DNA from: JBGQOG01 sp052113705
GTDB lineage: Bacteria > Pseudomonadota > Alphaproteobacteria > Rhodobacterales > Rhodobacteraceae
Direction: 5' to 3'
DNA length: 64,000 bases
NCBI RefSeq assembly: GCF_052113705.1
Contig: NZ_JBGQOG010000010.1
Span: 1 to 64,000, forward strand
Shown: piece by piece, positions 50,993-59,744 of the stretch
How positions within the stretch are numbered: position 1 is the first letter of the stretch
How the letters are laid out: each line of letters opens with the position of its first letter
Position numbers and translations under genes: made by a program
Notes under the pieces: generated by a model
Database searches by the model: none
Told to the model about the DNA's origin: nothing
Seen by the model: the letters and a program-made list of their open reading frames with translations, nothing else

Positions 50993-51014
50993 CCGGCGTC
51001 CCCATGAGGACCGG
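50993..51014 (+). promoter_or_regulatory. Predicted ribosome-site-sequestering hairpin of the B12 riboswitch
   Basis: CCGG (50993-50996) can pair with CCGG (51011-51014) and TCC (50999-51001) with GGA (51008-51010), which is part of the GAGGA ribosome site of the next gene. This suggests translational control. A second hairpin, GCGGA/TCCGC (50932-50936 and 50945-50949), lies between aptamer and sequester and may be the switching stem. Confidence 0.5.
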
Positions 51015-51016
51015 CG

Positions 51017-51397
51017 ATGACCGTTACGCTTCACGTCTGCACCACCTGCCGCGCGGGTGAACCCGTGCCCGAGGGTGACATTCCGCCCGGCGCGCGCCTT
51101 CAGGCCGCGCTGACGGCGACAGGCGCCCCCGAAGGGGTGCGGATTGTCGGCGTCGAATGCCTTTCCGCCTGCAACGCGGGTTGCGCGGTGGCGCTGTCGG
51201 CCCCGGGCTGCTGGTCCTATGTGTATGGCCGCATGACCACGGATGACGCGCCCGAGATCCTTGCCGGGGCCGCCGCTTATGCGCAGAGCGCCGATGGCAT
51301 CGTGCCCTGGCGCGAGCGCCCGGTGATTTTCCGCAAGCAAAGCCTTGCCCGTATTCCTCCCCTGACCCCCATTCCGACGGAGACCCAAGATGTCTGA
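51017..51397 (+). CDS. DUF1636 protein with iron-sulfur-type cysteines
   Basis: This 126-residue protein has a thioredoxin-like ferredoxin layout: two N-terminal cysteines in HVCTTCRAGEP and two more in VECLSACNAGCAVALS (with one extra), plus GCWSYVYGRM. The spacing fits a [2Fe-2S] or metal-binding site. DUF1636 genes often sit next to cobW, as here. Being first after the B12 riboswitch and overlapping cobW, it probably helps cobalt supply or an electron-transfer step such as CobG, but this is unproven. GAGGA precedes the ATG at 51017. Confidence 0.82.
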   Translation: MTVTLHVCTTCRAGEPVPEGDIPPGARLQAALTATGAPEGVRIVGVECLSACNAGCAVALSAPGCWSYVYGRMTTDDAPEILAGAAAYAQSADGIVPWRERPVIFRKQSLARIPPLTPIPTETQDV

Positions 51398-52439
51398 TCT
51401 GACCAAAATTCCGGTGACCGTGATCACCGGCTTTCTCGGCGCCGGGAAAACCACGCTGATCCGGCATCTGATGCAGAACCCGCAGGGCAAGCGCCTCGCC
51501 GTTCTGGTCAATGAATTCGGCACCGTCGGTGTGGATGGCGACATTCTGAAATCCTGCGCCGATGAGAGCTGCCCGGTCGAGAATATCGTCGAATTGGCCA
51601 ACGGCTGCATCTGCTGCACCGTCGCCGATGACTTCATCCCGACGATCGAGGCGCTGATGGCGCTGCCGCAGCGCCCGGATCATATCCTGATCGAAACCTC
51701 GGGGCTGGCTTTGCCGAAGCCGCTGCTGAAGGCCTTTGACTGGCCGGCGATCCGCTCGCGCATCACCGTGGATGGCGTGATCGCGCTGGCCGACGCCGAG
51801 GCGGTGGCGGCGGGCCGCTTTGCCCCCGATGAGGCGGCGGTGGAAGCGCAGCGCGCGGCGGATGACAGCCTTGACCACGAGACGCCCCTCTCGGAGGTTT
51901 TCGAGGATCAGATCGCCTGCGCCGATATCGTGCTGTTGTCCAAGGCCGATCTGGCGGGCGAAGCGGGTCTGGCCGCCGCGCGCGAGATCATTCTGGCCGA
52001 AGCGCCGCGTGTGATCCCGATTCTGCCGATGACCGAGGGCGTGATTGACCCGCGCGTCATCCTCGGCCTCAATGCCGCCGCTGAGGATGATCTGGCCGCC
52101 CGCCCCTCGCATCACGATGGGGCCGACGATCACGAGCATGACGATTTCGACTCGGTGGTGATTGAACTCCCCGAACAGGACAGTGTTGAGGCTTTGGTGG
52201 CCGCAATCACCCGTCTGGCGGAAGAGCAGGACATCCTGCGCGTCAAAGGCTATGTGGCGATCACCGGCAAACCGATGCGCCTTTTGGTGCAGGCGGTGGG
52301 GTCGCGCATCCGCACGCAGTTTGACCGGCCCTGGGGCACGGAGGCGCGCGCCTCGCGCCTCGTCGTCATTGCCGAGCATCATGACGTTGATCCGGCTGCG
52401 ATCCGCGCCGTCCTGATCCCGGAGGTCGCTGTCGCCTGA
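51390..52439 (+). CDS. cobW: CobW-type cobalt metallochaperone GTPase
   Basis: This 349-residue G3E GTPase has Walker A GFLGAGKTT at residues 14-22, the metal motif GCICC (Cys73, Cys75, Cys76), extra cysteines at 56 and 61, LIETSGLALP, and a histidine/aspartate-rich loop (HHDGADDHEHDD) before the C-terminal domain. CobW binds Co(II) with GTP and is thought to deliver it to the CobN chelatase encoded next. It overlaps the DUF1636 gene by 8 bases and cobN by one. Confidence 0.95.
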   Translation: MSDLTKIPVTVITGFLGAGKTTLIRHLMQNPQGKRLAVLVNEFGTVGVDGDILKSCADESCPVENIVELANGCICCTVADDFIPTIEALMALPQRPDHILIETSGLALPKPLLKAFDWPAIRSRITVDGVIALADAEAVAAGRFAPDEAAVEAQRAADDSLDHETPLSEVFEDQIACADIVLLSKADLAGEAGLAAAREIILAEAPRVIPILPMTEGVIDPRVILGLNAAAEDDLAARPSHHDGADDHEHDDFDSVVIELPEQDSVEALVAAITRLAEEQDILRVKGYVAITGKPMRLLVQAVGSRIRTQFDRPWGTEARASRLVVIAEHHDVDPAAIRAVLIPEVAVA

Positions 52440-55400
52440 TGCATGTCGTCTTTCGCGAAAGTCACGGGCTGGAGGAATCCGACACCCCGATCGATCTGGG
52501 CCAAAGCCCGGCCGATCTGGTGGTTCTGTCCTATTCCGACAGTGACCTCGGGGCTTTCGCGGCAGGCTGGCAACGGGGACGGGAGCGCCTGCCGACCCTG
52601 CGGCTGGCGAACCTTGTGGCGCTGCGGCATCCGCTCTCGGTTGACACCTATGTCGAGCAGACCTTGCACGGCGCGCGCGGTATCCTCGTGCGGCTGATCG
52701 GCGGCGAGGCCTATTGGCCCTATGGCCTCTCGAGCCTGCAGGATCTGGCGCGGCGGCGCGGGATTGCTTTGGCGGTGCTGCCGGGCGACGGGCGGCCTGA
52801 TGCGCGGCTCGATGCGCTCTCGACCCTGCCGGTTTCGACCCTGCGCCAGCTCTCCAGCCTCTGTGAGGCGGGCGGCGCGGTGGCGGCGCAGGCAGCATTG
52901 GCGCAGCTCGCACTGGCGGCGGGGCTCTATGCCGGGCCGGTGATGGGCGCCAAATCGGTGCCGGACTTTGGCTTTTATGACCCGGATGCCGGGGTACTGA
53001 CCGCCCTGCCCCCGGCGTCCGCGCGCGCGCCCGAGGTTCTGGTGACCTTTTACCGCAGCTATCTGACCGCCGCCGATACCGGCCCGGTGGATGCGCTGAT
53101 CCGGGCGCTCCGGGCGCGGGGCTTTGCCGCCCATGGCGCCTTTGCCCCCTCGCTGAAATCCCCCGCTGCGGCCCAGTGGCTGCGCGGGCATCTGGCGGCG
53201 CACCCGCCCGCCGCCATCCTCAACGCCACCGCCTTTTCGGCGCAGGGACCGGATGGCAGCTCGCCTTTGGATGCCGCCGGATGTCCGGTGTTCCAGCTCG
53301 CCCTCTCCACCGCACGGCGGCGCGATTGGGCGGGGTCCGAGCGCGGACTCTCGCCCGCCGATCTCGCCATGCATGTGGTGCTGCCCGAGGTGGACGGGCG
53401 GCTTTTCGCCGGGGTGGTCAGCTTCAAATCCCCCGGCGCGCGCGACCCCGATCTGCAATATTCCCGCTTTGCCCATCGCGCCGACCCCCTGCGGATTGAG
53501 GCTGTGGCCGAGCGTGTCGCCGCCTGGATCCGCCTCGCGCGTACCCCGGCGCGGGAACGGCAACTGGCCCTCATCCTCTCCACCTATCCCGGCAAGGCGC
53601 ATCAGCTGGCCCATGCCGTGGGTCTCGATGCGCTGGCCTCCGCCGAGGCCGTGCTCGGCGATCTGGCCGGGGCGGGCTATGCTACCGAAAGTGGCAGCGA
53701 TCTTGGCAAAGCGCTGGGGGACGAAACCCTGAGCTGGCCGCTGGCGGACTATTCGGCCGCGCTGGCCACCCTGCCCGAAGACCTGCGCACCCGGCTGGCT
53801 GAGGCTTGGGGGCCCGCCGAAACCGACCCGATGGTCCGCGACGGTGCCTTCCGCTTTCCCGCTTTGCGGCGCGGCGCGGTGCTGCTGGCGCTGCAACCCG
53901 AGCGCGGCGATGTGGCGGCGCGCGAGGATGACTACCATGACCTGTCACGCACCCCCCGGCACGCCTATGTGGCCTTCTACCTCTGGCTGCGGTCGCAGGG
54001 GCTGCATGCGCTGATCCATATGGGCGCGCATGGCACGCTGGAATGGCTGCCCGGCAAATCGGTGGCCCTCTCGGAGGCCTGCTGGCCCGAGGCGCTTCTG
54101 GGGCCGCTGCCGGTGATTTATCCCTTCATCGTCAATGACCCGGGCGAGGCGGCGCAGGCCAAACGCCGGATCGGCGCGGTGACGCTGGGCCATCTGCCAC
54201 CGCCACAGGTGGCAAGCTCGGTGCCCGAAGGCCTGAGCCATCTTGAGCGCCTGCTGGACGAATATTCCACCGCCGAAGGCCTCGACCCCGCCCGCCGCGA
54301 CCGGCTGATCGGCGATATCCGCGGCGAGGCGCAGGCGGCGGGGGTTGAGGAGGATCTGGGCATCCCGCAGGGCGCCAGCGCCGCCGAAGCCCTGACCCGC
54401 ATCGACCGTTTCGTCTGCGACATCAAGGAAAGCCAGTTCGGCGAGGGGCTGCACATCTATGGCCGGGGTGCTTGCGGTGCCGAGGAGCGCGCAGGCCTCC
54501 TGGCGGCGTTGGGCGGCGCACGGGTGACGGCGGGGCCGTCGGGCTCGCCCTATCGCGGCCGCTCGGATGTGCTGCCGACCGGGCGCAACCTTTTCACCAC
54601 TGATCCGCGCGCCGTGCCCTCGCGCGCCGCCCATGCGCAGGGGGTGAAGCTGGCCGAAGAGCTCTTGCGCCGCCATTTGCAGGATCAGGGCGACTGGCCG
54701 AAGGGGTTGGTCATTGACCTCTGGGGGTCAGCGACGATGCGGACGGCGGGCGAGGAATTCGCCATGGCGCTGCATCTTGCGGGCCTTGCACCGCGCTGGG
54801 ACGAGGGCTCGGCCCGGGTGTCGGGCTTTGAGGTGATCCCGCTGGCCCTGCTCGGGCGGCCACGGATTGACGTGACCTTGCGGGTTTCGGGCCTTTTCCG
54901 CGATGTCTTTCCCGGACTCGCGCAGATGTTCGAGGCCGCCGCCGCCGCGCTGGCCGAGCGCGAGGAGGCGCCCGGCGACAATCCCTACCGCACGGCCAGC
55001 CCCCGGGTATTTGGCCCGAAACCGGGGCTCTACGGTCTGGGGATGAACGAAGCGCTGGAGGATTACAGCGCCGAAGGGCGGGCGGCGGCGGGCGAGGCCT
55101 GGTTGCAGGGATCGTCCTGGGCCATTGACGCGCAGGGGGGCACCAGCCCCGAGCGCGCGGCGCTGGAGGCGCGGGTGCGGGCGGCGGATGCTTTCGTGCA
55201 TGTGCAGGACCTGACCGAAACCGATGTGCTGGTCGCCTCGGATTACGCGGCACATGAGGCGGGCTTTGCGGCGGCCTCTGCCACGCTGGGCGGGCAGGCG
55301 GCGCTTTACCACATGGATGCCACGCGGCCCGATGACCCGCGCGCGCGGACCCTGGGCGAAGAGATTGCCCGGGTGGTGCGCGCCCGCGCCGCGCAGCCGC

Positions 55401-55729
55401 GCTGGGCCGAGGGCATGATGGCGCATGGTTTTCGCGGCGGCGCCGAGATTGCCGCGACGCTCGACCATATGGCGAGTTTCGCGCATCTGGCAGGCGTCGT
55501 GCCCGCGCATCTCTTTGACCTTTATCACGACGCCACTTTGGGCCGCGAGGATGTCGTGGATTTCCTCGCGCGCGAGAATCCGGGCGCTTTGGCGGCCATG
55601 CAGGAAAAGTTCCGGCAATTGGCGACGGCGGGGCTCTGGCAGACCCGCCGCAACTCGATCCGCGCCGCGTTGGAGGCTCCGGCAGCGGCATCTGCACGGG
55701 CCCCGGCACAAGCGGAGGGCGGGGCATGA
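52439..55729 (+). CDS. cobN: Cobaltochelatase subunit CobN
   Basis: CobN is the large corrin-binding subunit of the ATP-dependent cobaltochelatase that inserts Co(II) into hydrogenobyrinic acid a,c-diamide. The 1096-residue protein contains the family segments HMGAHGTLEWLPGKSVALSE, VYPFIVNDPGEAAQAKRR-like IYPFIVNDPGEAAQAK, RGRSDVLPTGRNLFTTDPR and VIDLWGSATMRTAGEE. It is shorter than the roughly 1275-residue Pseudomonas denitrificans protein. The partner subunits CobS and CobT are not in this window. It overlaps cobW and cobG by 1 and 4 bases. Confidence 0.96.
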   Translation: MHVVFRESHGLEESDTPIDLGQSPADLVVLSYSDSDLGAFAAGWQRGRERLPTLRLANLVALRHPLSVDTYVEQTLHGARGILVRLIGGEAYWPYGLSSLQDLARRRGIALAVLPGDGRPDARLDALSTLPVSTLRQLSSLCEAGGAVAAQAALAQLALAAGLYAGPVMGAKSVPDFGFYDPDAGVLTALPPASARAPEVLVTFYRSYLTAADTGPVDALIRALRARGFAAHGAFAPSLKSPAAAQWLRGHLAAHPPAAILNATAFSAQGPDGSSPLDAAGCPVFQLALSTARRRDWAGSERGLSPADLAMHVVLPEVDGRLFAGVVSFKSPGARDPDLQYSRFAHRADPLRIEAVAERVAAWIRLARTPARERQLALILSTYPGKAHQLAHAVGLDALASAEAVLGDLAGAGYATESGSDLGKALGDETLSWPLADYSAALATLPEDLRTRLAEAWGPAETDPMVRDGAFRFPALRRGAVLLALQPERGDVAAREDDYHDLSRTPRHAYVAFYLWLRSQGLHALIHMGAHGTLEWLPGKSVALSEACWPEALLGPLPVIYPFIVNDPGEAAQAKRRIGAVTLGHLPPPQVASSVPEGLSHLERLLDEYSTAEGLDPARRDRLIGDIRGEAQAAGVEEDLGIPQGASAAEALTRIDRFVCDIKESQFGEGLHIYGRGACGAEERAGLLAALGGARVTAGPSGSPYRGRSDVLPTGRNLFTTDPRAVPSRAAHAQGVKLAEELLRRHLQDQGDWPKGLVIDLWGSATMRTAGEEFAMALHLAGLAPRWDEGSARVSGFEVIPLALLGRPRIDVTLRVSGLFRDVFPGLAQMFEAAAAALAEREEAPGDNPYRTASPRVFGPKPGLYGLGMNEALEDYSAEGRAAAGEAWLQGSSWAIDAQGGTSPERAALEARVRAADAFVHVQDLTETDVLVASDYAAHEAGFAAASATLGGQAALYHMDATRPDDPRARTLGEEIARVVRARAAQPRWAEGMMAHGFRGGAEIAATLDHMASFAHLAGVVPAHLFDLYHDATLGREDVVDFLARENPGALAAMQEKFRQLATAGLWQTRRNSIRAALEAPAAASARAPAQAEGGA

Positions 55730-56916
55730 GCGATCCGGTCATTCAGGGCTGGTGCCCCGGCGCGCTGCGGCCGATGGCATCGGGCGATGGGCTGGTGGTG
55801 CGGGTGCGCCCGCATGGCGGCCGGTTGACGACCGCGCAGGCGAGCGCCATCGCGGCGGCGTCGGCAGAGCATGGCAATGGGCTGATCGACCTTTCGGCCC
55901 GTGGCAATGTTCAGCTGCGCGGCGTGCGGGCCGAGACGCATGAAGCCCTCATCGCCGATCTGCGCGCGGTGGGGCTGATTGACGCCGATCTGGCGCAAGA
56001 GACCCGGCGCAACATCCTGGTGACCCCGCTCTGGAGCCCCGGCGACGGGGTTCAGGAACTCGCCGCCGCGCTGGAGGCTGCGCTGGCCGAAGCCCCGGAG
56101 CTGCCGGGGAAATTCGGCTTTGCCATCGACATCGGCCCCGCGCCGGTGCTGCAGGACTGCGCTGCCGACATCCGGCTGGAGCGAAGCGCGGAGGGCGGTC
56201 TGATCCTGCGGGCCGACGGCATGGCGCTGGGCTGCCCGGTGGGTCTGGCCGATGCGGCCCATGAGGCGGTGCGGCTGGCGCGCTGGTTCGTGCAGAGCGG
56301 CGGTGTGACGGAGGGGCGCGGCCGCATGGCGGCGCTGATCAGAGGGGGGGCACGCCCGGCGGGCGTGCAGGCGGGGGGCCGGCCCCCCGCTTCCCCCCGC
56401 TCCGTGCCCGGCCCCGGCCTGACAGCATGGGGGGCGTTGATCGGCTTTGAGTTCGGGCAGCTGACCGCGGGCACTTTGGCGGCACTTGCGCCGCTCGGAC
56501 CCGCGCTGCGGGTCACGCCCTGGCGGATGCTCTTGATTGAAGGGCTGACCAACTTGCCGCGTCTGGCCGGGCTGATCACCGACCCCGATGATCCGCTGCG
56601 CCGGGTGGTCGCCTGCACCGGCGCCCCCGGCTGCCCGCAGGCGCGGGGCAGCACCCGCCCGCTCGCCCGCGCGCTGGCCGCGCATCTCGCCACCGGGCCC
56701 GCGCTCTTGCCAGAGGGTGCCTTGCTGCATGTCTCGGGCTGTGCGAAAGGCTGCGCCCATCCCGGCCCCGCCGCGCTGACCCTGACCGCCACCGCGACGG
56801 GCTATGACCTGATCCGCCACGGCACCGCCCGTGATCCCGCCACCCGGCCCGGCCTGTCCGCTGCCGCCCTGACCGCCACCCCTGATCTCTTCCTGAAGGC
56901 CCCCGATGCCCCATAG
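55726..56916 (+). CDS. cobG: Precorrin-3B synthase
   Basis: CobG is an oxygen-dependent monooxygenase that hydroxylates precorrin-3A and forms the gamma-lactone. The 396-residue protein is sulfite-reductase-like: MSDPVIQGWCPGALRPMASGDGLVVRV opens the first half-domain, and the [4Fe-4S]/heme cysteines appear as CTGAPGCPQA and SGCAKGCAHPGP near the C terminus. Residues about 205-230 form a Gly/Pro/Arg linker encoded by GC palindromes. Its presence marks the aerobic pathway. It overlaps cobN and cobH. Confidence 0.94.
   Translation: MSDPVIQGWCPGALRPMASGDGLVVRVRPHGGRLTTAQASAIAAASAEHGNGLIDLSARGNVQLRGVRAETHEALIADLRAVGLIDADLAQETRRNILVTPLWSPGDGVQELAAALEAALAEAPELPGKFGFAIDIGPAPVLQDCAADIRLERSAEGGLILRADGMALGCPVGLADAAHEAVRLARWFVQSGGVTEGRGRMAALIRGGARPAGVQAGGRPPASPRSVPGPGLTAWGALIGFEFGQLTAGTLAALAPLGPALRVTPWRMLLIEGLTNLPRLAGLITDPDDPLRRVVACTGAPGCPQARGSTRPLARALAAHLATGPALLPEGALLHVSGCAKGCAHPGPAALTLTATATGYDLIRHGTARDPATRPGLSAAALTATPDLFLKAPDAP
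56350..56390. repeat. GC palindromes inside cobG
   Basis: Two back-to-back perfect inverted repeats lie in the coding region: GCACGCCC/GGGCGTGC with a GGC loop (56350-56368) and the 20-bp palindrome GCGGGGGGCCGGCCCCCCGC (56371-56390). They encode a low-complexity Gly/Arg/Pro linker in frame. The composition is like the GC hairpins of the intergenic elements. Confidence 0.8.
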
Positions 56917-57535
56917 CTACGAAAAAGACGGCGCCACGATCTATCGCCAGAGCTTTGCCACCATCCGGGCCGAGGCGGATCTCGCGCGCTTCACCCCCGA
57001 GGAAGAGGTGGTCGCCGTGCGCATGATCCATGCGGCGGGCATGGTCGGGCTGGAGGCGCATGTGGCCTTCACCCCCGGCATGGCCATCGCCGCCCGGACG
57101 GCACTGGAAGCGGGCGCGCCGATCCTGTGCGATGTGCGCATGGTCTCCGAAGGGATCACCCGCTCGCGCCTGCCCGCCGACAACCAGATTCTCTGCACCT
57201 TGCAGGACCCGCGGGTCCCGGCTTTGGCGCGCGAGATGGAGAACACCCGCTCGGCGGCGGCGCTGGAGCTGTGGCGGCCGCATCTGGCGGGGGCGGTGGT
57301 GGCGATCGGCAATGCGCCGACCGCGCTTTTTCACCTCCTGAACATGCTGGAGGACCCCGCCTGCCCGCGCCCTGCCGCGATCATCGGCTGTCCGGTCGGT
57401 TTCATCGGTGCGGCGGAATCCAAAGCCGCCTTGATGGAGGCAGCGCCGGTGCCCTCCATGGCCGTGCTGGGGCGCTTGGGCGGATCGGCAATCACGGTGG
57501 CGGCGGTCAATGCGCTCGCCTGCCGCAAGGAGTAG
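56906..57535 (+). CDS. cobH: Precorrin-8X methylmutase
   Basis: CobH moves the C11 methyl group to C12, giving hydrogenobyrinic acid. The 209-residue protein has the catalytic His42 in RMIHAAGMVGLE, DVRMVSEGITRSRLP, and AIGNAPTALFHLL followed by IIGCPVGFIGAAESK, all diagnostic for CobH/CbiC. It overlaps cobG by 11 bases and is 3 bases before cobI. Confidence 0.96.
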   Translation: MPHSYEKDGATIYRQSFATIRAEADLARFTPEEEVVAVRMIHAAGMVGLEAHVAFTPGMAIAARTALEAGAPILCDVRMVSEGITRSRLPADNQILCTLQDPRVPALAREMENTRSAAALELWRPHLAGAVVAIGNAPTALFHLLNMLEDPACPRPAAIIGCPVGFIGAAESKAALMEAAPVPSMAVLGRLGGSAITVAAVNALACRKE

Positions 57536-57538
57536 CGC

Positions 57539-58279
57539 ATGGGCAAACTGATCTGCACCGGCCTTGGCCCCGGCGACCCGGATCTGATGTCGGTCCGCTC
57601 CGACCGCGCAATCCGCGCCGCGCGCCACATCGCCTATTTCCGCAAGGCGGGCCGGGCGGGTCAGGCGCGCCGCATCGTCGAGGGGATGCTGGCCGCCAAA
57701 GTCACCGAACATGCTATGGAATATCCGGTCACGACCGAACTCCCCTTTGACAGCCCGGCCTATATCGACGCGTTGGCCCGGTTTTACGATGACTGGGCCG
57801 AACGTCTGGCCGCGCAACTCGCCACCGACGATGTGGTGGTGATCTGCGAGGGCGATCCGTTCTTCTACGGCAGTTTCATGCATCTCTACACCCGTCTGCT
57901 GGGCCGGGTGGAGATCGAGGTGATCCCCGGCATCACCGGCATGTCGGGCTGCTGGACCGCCACCGGCACGCCGATCACCTGGGGTGATGATGTGATGACG
58001 GTGCTGATGGGCACGCTGCCCGAAGAAGATCTGATCCGCCACATGACGGCGGCGGATGCTTTGGTCATCATGAAAACCGGGCGCAATCTGCCAAAAGTCC
58101 GCCGCGCGCTGGCCGCCGCCGGGCGGCTCGGGGCCGCCTGGCTGGTCGAGCGCGGGACGATGCCCGGGCAAAAGGTACAGCCTCTGGCCGAGGCACCCGA
58201 GGCGGAATGCCCCTATTTCGCCATCGTGCTGGTGCACGGACAGGGCCGCCGCCCGGAACTGGCCGAGGCGGCAGAATGA
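57539..58279 (+). CDS. cobI: Precorrin-2 C20-methyltransferase
   Basis: CobI methylates precorrin-2 at C20 with S-adenosylmethionine. The 246-residue tetrapyrrole methylase has the N-terminal GLGPGDPDLMSVRS motif, CEGDPFFYGSFMHL (SAM site), and VIPGITGMSGCW. The GDPFFYGS form with its bulky residues is characteristic of CobI/CbiL. It is tightly spaced after cobH and overlaps cobJ by 4 bases. Confidence 0.95.
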   Translation: MGKLICTGLGPGDPDLMSVRSDRAIRAARHIAYFRKAGRAGQARRIVEGMLAAKVTEHAMEYPVTTELPFDSPAYIDALARFYDDWAERLAAQLATDDVVVICEGDPFFYGSFMHLYTRLLGRVEIEVIPGITGMSGCWTATGTPITWGDDVMTVLMGTLPEEDLIRHMTAADALVIMKTGRNLPKVRRALAAAGRLGAAWLVERGTMPGQKVQPLAEAPEAECPYFAIVLVHGQGRRPELAEAAE

Positions 58280-59019
58280 GTGGCAGGCTGACCATCGCGG
58301 GCCTCGGCCCCGGCGCCGAAGATCTGGTAACGCCGGAAGTGCGCGCGGCCCTCGCCACGGCCACCGATATCGTGGGCTACATCCCCTATGTCGCGCGGAT
58401 CGCGCCGCGCCCCGGCCTGACGCTGCACCCCAGCGACAACCGGGTGGAACTGGACCGCTCGCGCCACGCGCTGGAGATGGCGGCGGCGGGGCGGCAGGTG
58501 GTGGTGGTGTCCTCCGGCGATCCCGGGGTGTTCGCCATGGCCTCAGCGGTGTTCGAGGCGGTGGAGGCAGCGCCGGAATACCTCAGTCTCGACATCCGCG
58601 TTTTGCCCGGCATCACCGCGATGCTGGCGGCGGCGGCGGCGGCGGGCGCGCCCTTGGGGCATGATTTCTGCTGCATCAACCTCTCGGACAATCTGAAACC
58701 CTGGGAGCTGGTGGAGCATCGCCTGCGGCTGGCTGCACAGGCCGATTTCGCGATGGCCTTTTACAACCCGCGCTCGAAATCCCGCCCGCATCAATTCGCC
58801 CGCGCGCTGGAGATATTGCGCGCTGAATGCGGGAGCGCGCGGCTGATCACCTTTGCCCGCGCGGTCACCACGCCGGAGCAGGCGATCCGGACGGTGACGC
58901 TTGGGGAAGCCACGCCCGAAATGGCGGATATGCGGACGGTGGTCCTCGTCGGCAATGCGGCCACGAAGCGGCTGGGGCCTTGGGTCTACACCCCGCGCAG
59001 CGCAGGCGGCGTGGTATGA
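58276..59019 (+). CDS. cobJ: Precorrin-3B C17-methyltransferase
   Basis: CobJ methylates C17 with ring contraction. The 247-residue protein has GLGPGAEDLVTPEVRAAL, IVGYIPYVARI, VSSGDPGVFAMASAVFE and AMAFYNPRSKSRPHQF, the standard order for CobJ/CbiH. I start it at the ATG at 58276, overlapping the cobI stop. Its last 34 bases overlap the 3' end of cobK on the opposite strand. Confidence 0.95.
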   Translation: MSGRLTIAGLGPGAEDLVTPEVRAALATATDIVGYIPYVARIAPRPGLTLHPSDNRVELDRSRHALEMAAAGRQVVVVSSGDPGVFAMASAVFEAVEAAPEYLSLDIRVLPGITAMLAAAAAAGAPLGHDFCCINLSDNLKPWELVEHRLRLAAQADFAMAFYNPRSKSRPHQFARALEILRAECGSARLITFARAVTTPEQAIRTVTLGEATPEMADMRTVVLVGNAATKRLGPWVYTPRSAGGVV

Positions 59020-59744
59020 GCCAGCCAGTGCAGCACCGCATCCCCTGTTTCGGCGGTGGCCCGCGCGGGCAACGCCGGGCGGTCGATCAGCAGCACCGGC
59101 AGGCCCAGCGCCCGCGCGGCATCCAGCTTGGCCCGCGCGCCAACGCCCCCCGCATTCTTCGCCACGATGCGTTGAATCCGGTGCCCGCGCAGCAGGGCCA
59201 GATCTTCTTCCAGCGTGAAGGGACCGCTGGCGATCACCGCCTCGGCCTGCGGCAGGGGCAAGGGCCCCTCGGGGGCATCGACGAGGCGCAAAAGGTAATG
59301 GTGCTGCGGCTGGCCCGCGAAATCGGCCAGATGCATGCGGCCGATGGCCAGAAACACCCGCTCTGCCTCGACAGGCAGCGCGGCAGCGGCGGCGGGAATG
59401 TCGGGCACATGGGTCCAATCATCGCCCTCGCCCGCAGCCCAGGGCGCGCGCTCAAGTGCGATCAGCGGCACGCCCGTCTCGGCGCAGGCGGCAATCGCGT
59501 TGCGGCTCATCCCGGCGGCAAAAGGATGGGTGGCGTCAATCACATGGCTGATCCCTTCGGCCCGCAGATAGGCCACAAGGCCCGCCACGCCGCCAAAGCC
59601 CCCCACCCGCGTCAGCAGGGGCTGGGCGCGCGGTGCACCGGTACGGCCGGCGTAGGAAAACACCGCCTCAATCCCGGCTTCGGCGAGGGCGCGGGCCATC
59701 AGGCTGGCTTCGGTGGTGCCGCCGAGCAGAAGGGCGCGCGTCAT
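58986..59744 (-). CDS. cobK: Precorrin-6A reductase
   Basis: CobK reduces precorrin-6A to precorrin-6B with NADPH. The 252-residue protein starts MTRALLLGGTTEASLMARALAEAG (nucleotide-binding) and has VIDATHPFAAGMSRNA, IGRMHLADF and VAKNAGGVGARAKLDAA, as in the family. AAGGA lies 6 bases before the ATG at 59744. It is the only inverted gene in the biosynthetic run: its start codon shares two bases with the cobL start (CATG), and its tail overlaps cobJ. Its promoter must lie within cobL. Confidence 0.95.
   Translation of the reverse strand: MTRALLLGGTTEASLMARALAEAGIEAVFSYAGRTGAPRAQPLLTRVGGFGGVAGLVAYLRAEGISHVIDATHPFAAGMSRNAIAACAETGVPLIALERAPWAAGEGDDWTHVPDIPAAAAALPVEAERVFLAIGRMHLADFAGQPQHHYLLRLVDAPEGPLPLPQAEAVIASGPFTLEEDLALLRGHRIQRIVAKNAGGVGARAKLDAARALGLPVLLIDRPALPARATAETGDAVLHWLAHTTPPALRGV

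Noticed and set aside
52379..53938. 519-codon minus-strand open frame opposite cobN
   Set aside because: It is antisense to cobN with no domain or ribosome site of its own; the cobN frame is conserved throughout.
56330..56420. Possible frameshift or pseudogene signal in cobG
   Set aside because: The odd GC-rich stretch keeps the reading frame, and both halves of CobG, including all cluster cysteines, are intact. I treat it as an in-frame linker.
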